A stretch of 64,000 nt of DNA. Source: Paragonimus skrjabini miyazakii. Lineage: Eukaryota > Platyhelminthes > Trematoda > Plagiorchiida > Troglotrematidae. The notes under the pieces were generated by a model that saw only the letters and a program-made list of their open reading frames with translations, had not been told where the DNA came from and ran no database searches. The translations under genes and the position numbers were made by a program. The stretch covers positions 32,560-96,559 of the forward strand of contig JTDE01002054.1 of NCBI GenBank assembly GCA_014338405.1, given 5' to 3'. Below, piece by piece: positions 21,401-34,400 of this stretch (position 1 is its first letter; every line of letters starts with the position of its first letter).

Positions 21401-24400
21401 AAGCAACCCATCGGGTTGCCGTGATCCTGCTGATACAATACGTCGTGTGATTATATGCGTATTCATTTCCTGTCTGGCTCTACTTGTCTGTCATATATAA
21501 CTTTCTTGTTTTATGTTTGCTACTGGTGAGAGTGTGAAAAATGTTAACATATCACAATACATATCTTATTTCTGCGCTGATGAAGTTATTAAAGGGAACC
21601 CAGTGGTTCAACCTTTTTGCTAGGTTGGTTAGGCTAATACTTCTGTTACACCGGATATGTCCATTGACAGTTTTACCCCAATAGCTTCTAACCTAAGGAA
21701 GTTGGTAATCTAGCAGCAATGTATCCACAACGGGGGCTGTTGCTCAGTTCAGTGCTGCCCTGCTTAAGGTAAATGTAACTGCCTAGAACAATTGTCCGCA
21801 ATACAACTAACTGAAGAGCACAGACGTAAAAGCATTAATGTACCGGCTTTTGGACACTATGATGTTTGTACTCAAGGCTAAACTATGTCCGAATTCGTGT
21901 GGTATTTGGTCCTTGGTGAAGTTTCCACAGAAGTACTGAAACATCATGAATGTTACATATTGGTTTTGCATACAAAGTCAAGTGCATGTGTTATCTCTTA
22001 CCTTGGTTTGAGGATTTGATATATAGTCTGTAGTTCAACCGTAACGAACTAAAATCAATAGTGTTCAACATTTTTCAACGAACTGAGGACACTACGTTCC
22101 TCAGAGTAAGCAATAAAATTCCTCGACCACACTTTAAATAGAAAAATATAGTATTGAAACACCTGAACCAGAATAGTTCTTACGTAACTACATGTGTCGT
22201 ACGCATGTCCACAAATACCAATAACAAAAGTTTTGGAAAATTAACCTTGCTTCCAACGTTTCCACTACTACCGGTTATTGTAGTCGATACAAATTTTTAA
22301 ACAAAACGGTACACAAATAAGCAATGAAGTAATTGTTTATTTCAGTCGTATCTCTGCTGTATACATATGCGTTAGTTATCTTTGTGAGAGTCATTTATCT
22401 CTGGCATAGTAATGTATGTGTCTGTGTGTGCAAGTGTTTATGAGGTCACTCGTGCAATTGACTGGAATAGTCTATCATCTGTGATAATTGTTGTCTTCGG
22501 TGGGTTCATTTCGTACCACGCTACGATATTTATTTGTATGTGTGTGGTTAAGTCTAACCGATCATGTCAATACTGCCAAATTTACAGTTAGATCGGAGAA
22601 CTATCATATACTTTCTAGACTCTCAATTGACTCTTCAAACATCTAAAAGGTTCAACGGTTCTACCAGTCGTAAACCAACACGCTCTGATCGATAGCTGAA
22701 TTTTTACTCAGCACATCCGCAGTCCATCAGACATGTAGTCGTCTAATTACTAGCCAGTAGACCGAAAAGTTTTGCACAACTAGTGGTAGTTATGAACAAG
22801 AAATTAGCCACTGTCAACCTTAGACTCAGTGGGATGCATTGATCAGTGTAGTTGTGGAGGTCAAACGAGTTAGTAAGCGCAAACACCAGCCATACAACGC
22901 ACATAGTAGGGTGACGGAGTACATGTAGCTAATGATTAGGAGAAAATTACGAGTGGACACGTGTTTCCGTTGACTGGTGACCGTTAACTACATACCAGTG
23001 ATGCCACCTCACTTCGTGAAAAATCATTTACCATTTGGTTGTAATATTTCAAAATAAACAGATTTTCACTCTGTTAGCTGCTGGACTGATTACGGTATCC
23101 GAGACGTGATAAAACAGCTAAGTTAAAGACTACGGAATCATTCCGGTTAAGATGCTTCAACTCACGGGTATCGGATAAGGTTGAAAGTTGATGCCAAAGC
23201 GGACAGCTAGTTACTTAGAAATGTACTGAACACAGAATCAATCAAATTAATTCTAAACGGATATCTTGACTGTCCAATTACTTCGTATAAAATTTGTCTC
23301 ACGGTAAACTGAACATTCGAATTGTAGATATAAGTTTACCTCAATACCGCAACTTAGTTGCTTAGCCTAGATAACTCATAGAAATTCAACACTGATGGAA
23401 TCGTTAATGCGGATGACAAACACTTACCGGTCAAATGTTCGAATAAAAGGCAAGATTTTAGGGAAGTGATTCTAATTGTATGAATTTGGTTGAAACAATT
23501 CACAATGCACTGAAATCGAGTTAAGCACAACGACTTCATTTGAGAAGAAATCAACTGATGTTGTATTCGTAAAACTGTGACCATTAAAAAAGATCGATTC
23601 GGTTAGTGACACTCTTTTTCGTTTAAGCTGAGATTGAATTCAAAACCAACTTAGAATGAAATAGTGATATACACCAAGACTAGGTTGGTAGTTTTTAACT
23701 CCCAACACTCGGTAGGTTCCGTAAGACAGATATGGAGGCTGCCACTAATCTGAACAGGCAACATGCGAGTATAAATAACCGTTTGTCTAGGGTGGCTGTC
23801 GAGCCAGTAGAAAGTGGCTGACTTGAAGTGACAAACAGATTGGCCACCGGAGGAGTTCCGTTTGGTTTAATATGACGAAATTATTGATCATTTTTTAGCC
23901 GTTTATCCCCGATTAGCTATTTCTTGGAGGCCTCCAATGAGCTTACAACCACCTCCTTGTTCAAGGATAGACACGCAAGAGACATACTGAGCTATTGATT
24001 AATAGTTTTTCAAGATGATTTTCAAAGTGGTGTAAAGCTTACAAAATACTGTTCCGGGAGCCTCGATGGGAAACTCTAAAATCTACACTAAGACAAAACA
24101 TGCCTTCTGTAAGGAGTTTACGTACGCCGCAAATCTGTCTATCACATCTAACTGTAAGACTGAAGCTGTTATTGATTGTTCAAGGTTAGATATAAGGGTC
24201 TCGGGCAGTAAGTACCATCTATTTCGCTTCTTCTGCTCAAGATTTATACTCCATCGTGTGGTCATGTAGCAGTTAGGTAGCAATAAGAGCCACTGATGAA
24301 ACACTGGTGAAAATGTTACAGATCAATGTGATACAGAACAGTTTGAAAGTCAGTAACACCGAGTGGTCTTAAAATTAGTTCGCAGGCAACTTTGCGTTTT

Positions 24401-24630
24401 CACATTACCATTTGTTTACTAGTATTTTGATAATGAAAACACTTTTAAACTTTCGTTTTATTGTTTTTATTAACCTGTGAAAAATTCTAGAGTGAAAAAC
24501 AGAACAACTTGTTATTATACTACTAGCCGCACACCGTATATCATTTGCGTGAGAACCTTTAAAGCTAGTTCGGTTTGCAGTGTTTTTTCTGAACCGTTCT
24601 TGTTGTTATTCTTCCCATACACACCCGTAG

Positions 24631-24812
24631 TGCGATGCATAAGAAATAAACAGAAATATTTTGCATATCAATTGATGAAGTCCATGAAAGGATTGGGTAC
24701 CAAGGATAGGACATTAATTCGTATTGTGGTCTCAAGATGTGAAATTGACATGGCTTTGATCAAAAAGGAATTCCTCAAAGATAACGGCAAAACATTAGAA
24801 GCTTGGATCACG
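24631..24812 (+). CDS. ANX: annexin exon 5: repeat 4
   Basis: Encodes residues 459-519, from VRCIRNKQKYFAYQLMKSMK to TLEAWIT. Repeat 4 has the loop KGLGTKDRTLIRI (478-490); the Lys-Asp in GTKD is also seen in annexin A11 type repeat 4. The acceptor is CACCCGTAG, a weaker one, and the donor is GTGAGT at 24813 (phase 0). Open sequence upstream of 24631 is intron: it lacks annexin similarity. Confidence 0.93.
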
Positions 24813-27800
24813 GTGAGTTTCCAAAAGTTGATTCAATATTGCTACTATAAATACTATCATAGTAACTTCGACTGACTATGGTATACTGATAAAATAATCA
24901 TGTGACTTTCTTGAGTCTATCATTCCACGAACTGTTTTAACAGCTCGCATCAAATTTAGAACTTGTCTACTACTACAATGCTGTCCTTTAATTTATCAGA
25001 CCTTGAAAAAAAATTTCATAGTTTCCGACAAGCAATGTTTTAGTCACATTCATCAGCGCAGAATTTATATGACCACCAGTTTTCACAGTACATTCATGTT
25101 GCTTTTGTGCAAAAAATGAAAGTGCTACCAGAAATCTTAAGGTTGAAGTTTGATTAAAAGCCCCTATGGAAAATAAATCATATGTAAATTTGCAAACAAA
25201 TCATACAAACACCTGTGTAGCTATGGTGCCGTCAGTTTGAAACGTTAACAGAACTTCAGTTGACCATATGGAGATCATGTGAGTTCAGAACCGAATGCGC
25301 ATCATCGCTGGAGTTATCGGGTTGGTTTACTAGTACTCCAATATGAGCTTGTTAGCCTCCCACTATGCTCACGTCATCTGCAATCCATTTTTTGATTGTG
25401 CTATTCAGATGACGTCAAGAAGAGGTTAACTGATCGATTTGCCGAGGAAGGGTAATTTAAGCTCTCAATAGACACGTGATCAGAAGTGTTTGTCAAAAGA
25501 CTACTATTTAGACCATTGTATCAGAAGGCCACCTAACCTGGTGAATGGGGAGCAGAACAGGCGATATGCAGTGTTCTCAAAATGAAACGGACGATGAGTG
25601 TTATAAATGACCTGTAATGCAATACTTGAACACTCAAATGAGCACACAACAACTATGCAACGAATGCTAACCTGATAGAGTATTGCTTATTATGGACTAA
25701 AACCAATGGTTCTTAAGCCAATCGGCTTCACTATATCAGCTCCACTGATTAGGAATAGTTAAATTTAAACCGGTCCGATGCATATAGATACTACTGCCAC
25801 AATATTCGGAGGGTGGTATTATGCTTTGTAGGACGTTTGCTAATAGTTTGATTGACGAATTTAGCCTTTTAAATAGGCGAGCTGGGGTTAGTGGGGAGTG
25901 GGTGATAAAACACTGGTTTTATGATCTGAAGCTGGAAAATTTTGCTGTCCTTCAGTCTTCAACTTCGCAGAAGGCTGGCATTCCAAAGCGTCGAAATGTC
26001 CTCCTGTGTGCACCGTAAATCACCAGGGCATGACTGTTCAAGTGATCGGTCCACCCGCAGTCCAGATCTTTATTCCAAACCCTGTTACAAGAGCTTATCA
26101 ACCAGTCAAGTATACAAAGAAACCCGGGTGTACAGATTGACGGATGAATAGGCGTTTGATCGGACGTTAAATTGGAGAGGCTTGAGTTCCAACGTCATAT
26201 GGCCTCCAACTGAAAATATTAACGTGCTGAGGAAATATAGCGAAGACCTGCCGTCATCGTGACTACTTTTTGTATATCAGTGTACAGTTCATCTCCTGTG
26301 AGGACTATATGGGTAGAATGCAGTCAACAACTTCTAAATTATGATTGTTCATTCGTTGCATAAACTATTCGCTGTAGATGTGGCAATAAACAGGATGCTG
26401 CAGTATAGTTTTGTCATAATATGTATCTTGAGGACCGGAATGATTGATTGTATTATGAAATAAACTACGAATTACATAGTTAAAAGTTGCACGCTATTGT
26501 ATTTGCTAGAGTATGCAGGTGTTTGCCTTTCGAAATTATAAACAACCATCGGTTTATCGCCAAGGCAGTGGGAATAATAAATGGACAAAAACGTTGAAAA
26601 TAATCGTCTCCTCGGACAAATGCGAATTATTTGAACAAACACATTCTGAGAGTCTACATTACCGATATTCAACACATAATGTATGCGCAAAAATAATTAC
26701 ATAGTTTTTGAGATCAACTGTTCGAAAATACCGCTTTTAAGTCATGAGTGTAAAAGTGGTAAATAAAGCTTGCTTTCTGTGTTTGATAAATATAAGACTG
26801 GAAATACAAAGCTAATAACCAGTTTGAGTAAAGAAATTGGGGAATGGATATTATGGACGGATTGCTTAATAGCAACTACGTAATCTGTCCGTCAAACCGT
26901 AAGTCGGGCATATTGTTAGCTACGGGATGGTAATTATCCATGCGAACTTATTTCGAGCGTGGAAGATAGAGTGGCGCAACCGGAAATAAATGATGTCGGC
27001 AAAAGCTAGCAGTTAGAATCTTACCATTTCGATTGATTCCTTGGTTTCTGTTAGACAATTTGAAGAGCATCTTTTCTACTGGCAGAGTAATCGGAGTCAA
27101 TCAAATGAAACCGTTTTAGTCACAACAAGGTTCAACCAAGCAGAATAATATTTATGTGTTACATCAAATAATCATCTTGTTTGCTCGACAAGGACAAACA
27201 AATGAACGTACATAAAAGCTGGGTATATAGCAAAAAAGTTTGTCTACCAGTTGTAGCTTGATAAGAGGGGTTAAATCTGAGCTCACACACAGTTGAACTA
27301 CAACTGACTGGCTTTTTGGAATGTTTCTATGATAATTTTAGCTATAAGGTTTCTCTTCAAAAGGAGACTGATAAACGGGCATTTCTTGTCCACAAAAAGT
27401 GACTTGCGTTCTAGCGCGACCCCATACATTTCGTTCTGAACAAAATACAAAGACACCTTGTAGAACCTTTAGCTCGGCTAGTAAAATGTCTGTGGGTTAC
27501 TTCTTCTGCGCCTTTCACGCCAGCTATCACATGAAACTGCGCTTTTGATTTGATGGAATAAGACGGTCAGATGTGCTGTTCACTTTACATTTGTTTCCTG
27601 TATACTTTTTCTGAATTGAACTACCTTCACTTCTTACACTTATTTTGTTGTAATTAACCTGATGACCAAACACAGAAAAAACGTCTTGTACGATACTTTG
27701 TTCAGACCACTGAACTTACAGGCAAACTTATGACAACAGTTTTAATGGAACTTAGTTTGTGTCTGATAACTCAGTGACAACAATGCACTAGATAATAACA

Positions 27801-28184
27801 GTTAAGTACGGAGTTTGAAAACCATTTATTTTCGCTAGAACCACGCGAATAGTTTAAAAAAAGGGTCTTAACAACAGGGCTATCATGTGATCGTTTACAC
27901 TGTGTGATTGTTGCTGTTTTGTGACATAATGGGTCTCACGTGGAAAACTGAACTTCATAAGATTGACCAAACCTAACCAGCCTGCATGGTCAGGAAAGCG
28001 AGGCTCCAACTCTTAATTCAATTACTAGTAAATGAACTAGTCCCTACTAACCTACTACCAGCAACATACATATCGTTGAGCAGGTTGTTAAAACAACCTA
28101 GAAGTTCGTAGCAATTTTTTTAATCATAGTTGTATGTTGTGTTTGTTTTGTGAAATAATTATTTTTATTTCCCCATTTTCATAG
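24813..28184 (+). other. annexin intron 5
   Basis: A 3372-base intron (GTGAGT ... CATTTTCATAG), phase 0. Short open frames at 25821-26151 and 26472-26704 have no motif. No transposon recognised. Confidence 0.8.
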
Positions 28185-28238
28185 GACGACACGACCGGGG
28201 ATTATCGGAAGCTATTACTGGCACTCGTTGCTGAATAG
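28185..28238 (+). CDS. ANX: annexin exon 6: C-terminus, last calcium ligand
   Basis: An 18-codon terminal exon too short to stand out as an open frame. It reads DDTTGDYRKLLLALVAE then TAG (28236-28238). It completes repeat 4: Asp521 in DTTGDY is the acidic cap of the fourth type II calcium site, and GDYRKLLLAL is the canonical annexin end. The acceptor CCCCATTTTCATAG and phase 0 match exon 5. The tail ends in VAE rather than the more usual CGG(D/N) type end. Confidence 0.93.
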   Translation, partial: DDTTGDYRKLLLALVAE

Positions 28239-28466
28239 GAGTGCTGGCACTCATGTAGACACCGCATGACTTACGACAGTTCATTTGTAACCTTCCCATT
28301 CCAGACATTTTATCTTTGTTAATGTGTGAGATGACTGTTTTTTTTATTACCAGACTTCGCCTCAGATTAATCCGATAAGATTTCACTTACATCAGAGACA
28401 TCATGACATTACGATATATACAAATGACTTTTCATTCCTGCGTGCATTCGTTCTGGTCTTTGAATC

Positions 28467-28472
28467 AATAAA
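28467..28472 (+). terminator. possible annexin polyadenylation signal
   Basis: AATAAA 229 bases after the annexin stop codon, in a plausible position for a 3' UTR. It is the first canonical hexamer after the stop that I noticed. A TG/T-rich stretch (TGTTTGATGTGTAATCTGT) follows within about 60 bases. Confidence 0.45.
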
Positions 28473-31249
28473 ATGAGACCCAGTGCCACGATTAATTGCG
28501 CCAAGTGGATTTTGGGTAGCATGTTTGATGTGTAATCTGTCAAGATTCTTGACATTTTCTGTAAACATGGGTTTTGGTGGTATTTATAGAAACTTCGAGT
28601 GTCACGTGAACTGAGTACGTGGGTGTAGGTAATTCTACTGGGTACATATTCATTTTTGACATTTGAAGACTGTTTACTTATTAGAATGATTTGTTCAAAG
28701 TTCTTGAGTTTATTTAAAATGAAAATATCATTCAGACATATTTGTAATGTAACCTTCCGTTCCAGAGTCGAGTAGTCATTTGATAACGGTCCTGTGTACG
28801 ATTAATTCATCATTCAGGCGATCACTGTTTAATGTTATGGTTGTGTACTGGTCAGCCACCCGACTTGAGTTGAACGTATGTCTAACAAGTAGTGTAACGA
28901 ATTGAATAATTCGAAAATGAACAATTTGTAAGTTCACTGGGCTTCGAACAAACATACATTTCCTTAGGCAGGTTGTGCTTTACTAGCTAAGCTATTCAGT
29001 AGTAATATAGGTTAGAGGCCCAAGGGTAGTGTTCGTGAATAACAGCTCTAATTATTCGAAGGAGCTCACATGGGCACTTTATATCCGAATCAACTATTAA
29101 AACATACCCTGAAATTACATCAGAAGTCAAAGCATGGTGAACAAGCTGGCGTTCGGTGTCATTTTCAGGTCAAATGTAACATGATTAATATAGAAGCAGC
29201 TGTTAAGATAAGATTGCTTAGAATCTAATACAATGTGAATCAAATGTCTTTTGGGGATTATGGACATGGTTACTCAGATGCGTGTCAGTTTTTCCAATTA
29301 CGGCATGCCATGGTAACCCTAATGCTTGTACAAAAGATATCTAGATGCAGAGGTTAGGGTTTTTTTAGATAAAATGTGTTTGGCAACCTGTATTTAAAGG
29401 AGGAAAAGCATACTATAACCTGGATACTTCTTTTAGATAAGGTGCATTCATTGTAAGAATGAAATGTAGACACATCTGGTCGCTTTAAATCGTGCACGTC
29501 GTGGTTTAAACATCTAAATCGATTAGGAGTTTAGAATCGAAGGCAGAAAACAGTTGATGTGAACGTTTCGATTTGATAGCTTGATCACATTCAGCAATAG
29601 ATCGATAGCAGTAGTTAGTAAGCTGACTGACTCTAGGGCGCAGGGCTTGGGGTATAAGGTTTTATGCAGACAAGTGTGTCAAAACATAATACGGTAAAAC
29701 TCTTTTTTAGTTCATTTGAGCCTCACATGATTTCTTGAGCAAAACAGTTGACTGGTCTGAGCATCGATTGAGTAAGCTCATGAGATATCACTGAGTCATT
29801 TCAACTGTTAGCTAGTGTTGGGACCACCTTGCCCGGTACAAACAGTAATTCTTACAAACGCCTCAGAGTATCACACGGACGGAATAGTTGATTGAGTGCA
29901 GTTTACTAGCATGCAAATTACTACCTTGGACACTCTCTAACAGCAAAATGTGCGATGTTTATGCGTCACTTTGTTGGATTTTTCAGAAGTAATGATGTTC
30001 CGAATCAGTTGTGCTTTCTCAACCAAAGAAACATAAACCATCGGTTAGGCTGATGTACTGGAAGGGAAAGTAGCAGCCTGCTAAAGTTACCCGAACAGTC
30101 TATTTTTAAACCCTTGAAAGTTCTGTGTTCTTCTGAAAAAGCTATCAAGAGACACATTATTCTGTCAAAAATAAATCAGCCTTGAGCCTTCAGTTTAAAC
30201 CGAACCAAGTATCCTTTGACGCGGTTTACAGAAAAGAGGTCAAGTACCGTTGGAAACCAGGTCACCACCACTATCATCATTAATGTCGTCGGTGTTGTCA
30301 TCGTCACCATCATCCTCATCAGCAGGACCAGCAACATCGCCACTATCGTCACCAAAACCAAAATTGCAAAGGAGCTTTACAATGTTTCTTGACGGTTGAA
30401 TAACTGTACGATAAGGAAGGATAAGCTTCAGTTTAGACAGCAAAGATGACTTGTGCAAGTGTGACGGATTTCAAAACTTTGTATTGCGTAATCCTTTTTT
30501 TGGTAGCAATCATTTCGATGAAAACAGTCTACTGTCAAATTTATGCTTTTCGACAATCATTGTTATCTGTCAGAAGACAATCTTCCACAACTTAGTTTTA
30601 TATTCTGGTGGCAATTGATATTATTGTGTCAAAAACCCACCGAAGCTAAAGCCGAAAGAGAAATTCGAGTCAGTTAATGTAGGCCCCCCCTACCAAACGT
30701 TCCACTTTGCTTAGACAGAACGATTACCTTGAGTTAGTTCATGCATTACGAAGTGGTTAAGAGGACTTAACAAGAAAATTGTGAAAGATAAACACAAGCA
30801 GCGAGACCTGTTGTGAACCAGTCGGCAACACATCAAGTCTCTGGATATTTGGAATCAATAAATCAAAATTTGAACTGCCTACTCGCCGTTGTGTAGCGAA
30901 CAAAAAAGGATCACTTTCAAACAAATCTGAAGTTACAAATGGTTTACATTAACGTAACCCTTCTCATGACTAAGGGACTATTCGTTGAATCCGTAGAAGT
31001 GAGGTAACTGACCTTAAAGGCATAATAGGCAAGGTATACTGTTAATGTCAATTCTGGGCAACCTGTCATGACCGAACTGGTTATCAGTTGAGTTCAAATG
31101 TAGAGGGGGTTAAATTCTTGCCGATAATGTAATTTAAGGAAAATATTATACACTCACTCATTTGGTTAGGCGACTGTTTCACTTTGAGAGAGTCAGGCAA
31201 CCTGCTCAACGAATGTGGCTGCAAGGTTAGTTATGACATTTTGGCCTTG
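28473..31249. other. intergenic, no gene supported
   Basis: AT-rich. The only coding-like item is the acidic low-complexity frame at 30240-30365. A 29545-29605 segment, read on the - strand, has GAAACG after a small hairpin, but the hammerhead core is incomplete. Confidence 0.5.
30240..30365 (-). other. acidic Asp/Gly low-complexity frame, coding status uncertain
   Basis: On the - strand the open frame (30458-30240) ends with GFGDDSGDVAGPADEDDGDD then DNTDDINDDSGGD. The repeated GAY/GGT codons could be an exon of an acidic protein or a decayed trinucleotide microsatellite. No good acceptor precedes it and no partner exon was found. Confidence 0.2.
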
Positions 31250-31440
31250 TCGTCGTGTAGTCAGTCACCCACTAGTCATCTTGGTTGTCTCATGAGGGCA
31301 CGAACCGGAGTAAACTATCTGATCCTAGACTGAATACGCACTACTGATGAGTTGTAGCAAGAGAGGAGCTCCAATCTGGTGCTTCTTTTCTCGGGGCTTT
31401 GGCCGAAATACTTACCTAATTGCAACATTTTGCAACAGTT
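31250..31440 (+). mobile_element. second, decayed copy of the tRNA/hammerhead SINE
   Basis: Same order as 21191-21400: a box B-like GAACCGGAGTAAACTATC, GATCC, then TACGC-CTACTGATGAG (core 1 at 31344-31350), then TCTGGTGCTTCTTTTCTCGG and GGCTTTGGCCGAAATACT. The second core element is lost: AAGAG is followed by AGGAGCTCC instead of CGAAAC, so this copy cannot be a ribozyme. Confidence 0.65.
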
Positions 31441-34400
31441 TTGAATAATGATTCATTTGTGCCGATCAACTACCCAAATCACCCTAAATAACGTGTATGT
31501 GCTACGAAAAATCTGTGTCCTGTTTATAATTATTTCTGGTCAGTCGGATTGAATTCTTCCTTTGTAAACTCATTGTGGATTGTTTATCTAGACAGACTTC
31601 GTAAAATCGGAGATAAAAGTATTGAATATAATTTGGTGCATCAGTTCAGTGTAGCATGGGCTGATGTCGGAATTCATTAGCATGCGTATTATGTCTTTTT
31701 GCTGATCGATCCGTCTTGTGGTGCGCCAGATTCACTCTGTCGTCTAACTGGTCTAAAACTGGGTTACACTCAGATGTGCTGCAGTCAATGGAATAATCTA
31801 ATGCAACGGAAGTATTAGATGTCAAGCAGTCAAGTATTGGTTTAAAGTAGAGTTTTTGTCGTGCTTTTTACGCAGGGGGAACTGTACGACGTAGTCTCGG
31901 TTGTTGAGCGCATTTTTATTGGGTGTTATACTATGTTAAATCGAGATACCGTGAGAACTTCTGAGATCTTAAAACGTTAGTACAGCGATGGCAATGCTTT
32001 GATGAGAATACAAGATACTAGTGCAAACGCATCTACGTGCCATTACCTTGTGCACACCTCCTCTTGTTTTTGAGCCAGTAACCGTTTCCTATGATTTTAT
32101 GAACAAAGCAAAGTGTAGTTTGCCCGTTCACACTATTCAGTGAGCCGTAGAAGAAAGTTCGGAGTATTTTACAATAAAAATCCGCACTTGCTTTTATTCA
32201 TCTAAGAGCCTACCAAGGATTACTGATCAGCGATTCTTGCCAAAGTCGAATCACAAAATGTGACTGAACAAATATAGAGCTTCTGTTTTGAGATTAGATA
32301 TTTGTGAAATCAATGGATTTTCACGTGACCTCAACAAGACCAGTTTTTATGCTGATGTGATGGTAACACGATATACATCTTTTATACAAAAGAATGATTG
32401 TAACCTGTTTTGCTGCGTGAACCTACATAAACCAATCACCTTTTCGGGGTTAGGTTACATTATGAAAAAATCAGCAGTCTTTAAACTTACCCCAAACTTT
32501 ATTTACCAAAAACCTGGTATTCAATTTAGTTTATTCGAAAGCCCACTATTATTCAATGCATGATATCACAGCCTGCAAACGTTGTTGAACCTGAGCTGTT
32601 AAGTAGATTGCGAACATATCACATCTGTGCCCAGACGCAGGAGTTAATACAACAGACTATCGGGAATAATCAAGGACCGAGCCGTCAGTCTATGGGCAAA
32701 AAACACCGCAGAAATGTTATAACTCGGTAATGTAATATGAAAGAAAGCATGCATATGTGATGTTACAGTGTAATTCATAAGTGTCGTGAAATATAAAACA
32801 TTCATGAAGGCAATGTAATCTTGCTCGAGTTTTTACGCCGGAATTTTGATTATCTCACTCCCCAGACCGGTTTAAAACATGCCGGTTGTATAGAGCGTCT
32901 CCTGCAGATTTATTCTAACGAATTTTATCGGCTGTAAGAGATCAACCAAGATATATGCAAAACAGGAATAAGTAACTGTGAAACACACCGATGTTAAAGG
33001 ATAGAGAAGGTTGAGCTAGTCATTTTTTTATGGTCACGAAGTTTAAAAGTCGAAGTCTGTGCGGATAGGGTAAGAAACTCGAATGAACAAGGAGGGGCAC
33101 GTCGCCTGCGTCCTACGGGCCATTGTAAAATAATATACCATAGTACACTACTCAGACAAGTGCATTTGACAGTTATAGTAACACTACATTAACTGTATAC
33201 ATGCAAAACTCGTATAAACGTTTAACCCCCGAACTGTAGTGCAACCGATTTTTTGTAAGGACGACTAGTTTAGAAGAACTTTTGTAACCGACATATTATA
33301 CTTGATTAACATGTTCATTAATGACTCTGGGAGAACAAAGTCAATAACGGTCATCTGCAGTTATTAATGCATTTATTCCACAGTCGTGACAGAGCCGCTA
33401 AAAAGACACAAGTGAAAAGATCAGTACAATAGTCTGGTAGGACAGTCGAATTTTACACATCCGGGCGCCATATTATCGCATGATATAGCCTTCGGGAACG
33501 TTTCTTGATAAGGCCAATGTTGAACCACACTTCTTGTCTGACGTGTACAGTGTAAGCACACAGTTCAACACTTTTCCGTGTCTGGAGGCAGTCCCTTAAG
33601 GTTCCAAAGCCTGTCCATGTCGATCATTTTTAGTCCAATATTGCATGTCAATCAGGATATACCTTACATTTTTCTCTAGTTCAGGTCTTACCACTGTAGT
33701 CCCAATTTTTCCCGACAGATAACAGTTTCACTTTAATACTAGCCCATCATCTGGTTAACCAGCATTGACCACCTAGACCACAGAGGTCTCCATTTATTCC
33801 TTCGAGTTACGTTGGTTAGGTAGTGTGTGAGTGGAATCACAAGTAGTGCGACGCTAGCCACTTGTGGTAGGCGTTGTGCTGAAGCGTCCTTTAGTAACGG
33901 TCACCGTGACAAATTGATCCCATAGAGATGTTGCCAACCGGTATGCAGTAAGGTGAAGTTGTAATGAACCTGTAGGTTTGGCTGAAAATTGATATCTAAA
34001 ATAATCATCTGTAGTCAGCAAAGGTCATCCGGATAGTCGAAAAAATGTTTTTAAAAATGTCCCGAAAGAGTGGATGTGAGTGAACTGTCGGATATATAAC
34101 GAAGAATTACTTTTTATGCAATATTGTACGTGCAAACAACAGTTTAGGTTTTAGAATTTGGAAATTTAACTTACTCCGGATTTCTCGGTAGGCAGCACAC
34201 TTCATGAAAATAATTACATAGATCAGGATTTCATGGTTTATGCCGCAAGATTTGTAGACATGTTTGGGTAATCTTGTCAAAGGCTTGACACTTATCTTGA
34301 GAAGTGGAAGGATAATTACAGGGAATCGGTGCAAACAATCTACGAAATCGCATGCACTAATAAGGCAATACAACTGAAGAGTAAGGAATAACACATTGTC

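Larger units (their letters stand above)
19616..24630 (+). other. annexin intron 4
   Basis: The largest intron, 5015 bases (GTGAGT ... ACACCCGTAG), phase 1. It contains the SINE with a hammerhead core at 21191-21400. The remainder is unrecognised AT-rich DNA. Confidence 0.8.

Noticed and set aside
24286..24320. CTGATGA followed by GAAAA, hammerhead-like
   Set aside because: The nine bases between the core strings do not form a stem II.
24477..24630. Open sequence in frame with annexin exon 5, upstream of the acceptor
   Set aside because: It lacks annexin similarity, and the phase-1 acceptor at 24630 restores the conserved VRCIRNK start of repeat 4 with exon 4.
25020..25075. TCTGCGCTGATGAA on the - strand followed by GGAAAC, and a similar TCTGCGCTGATGAA at 21567 on the + strand
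   Set aside because: The distance between core strings is long and the intervening bases do not pair. It may be a shared repeat, but too little matches to call one.
29545..29605. - strand CTGAATG, small hairpin TGAT/ATCA, then GAAACG
   Set aside because: The first core deviates in two positions and four unpaired bases separate the hairpin from GAAA, so it is not a hammerhead as it stands.
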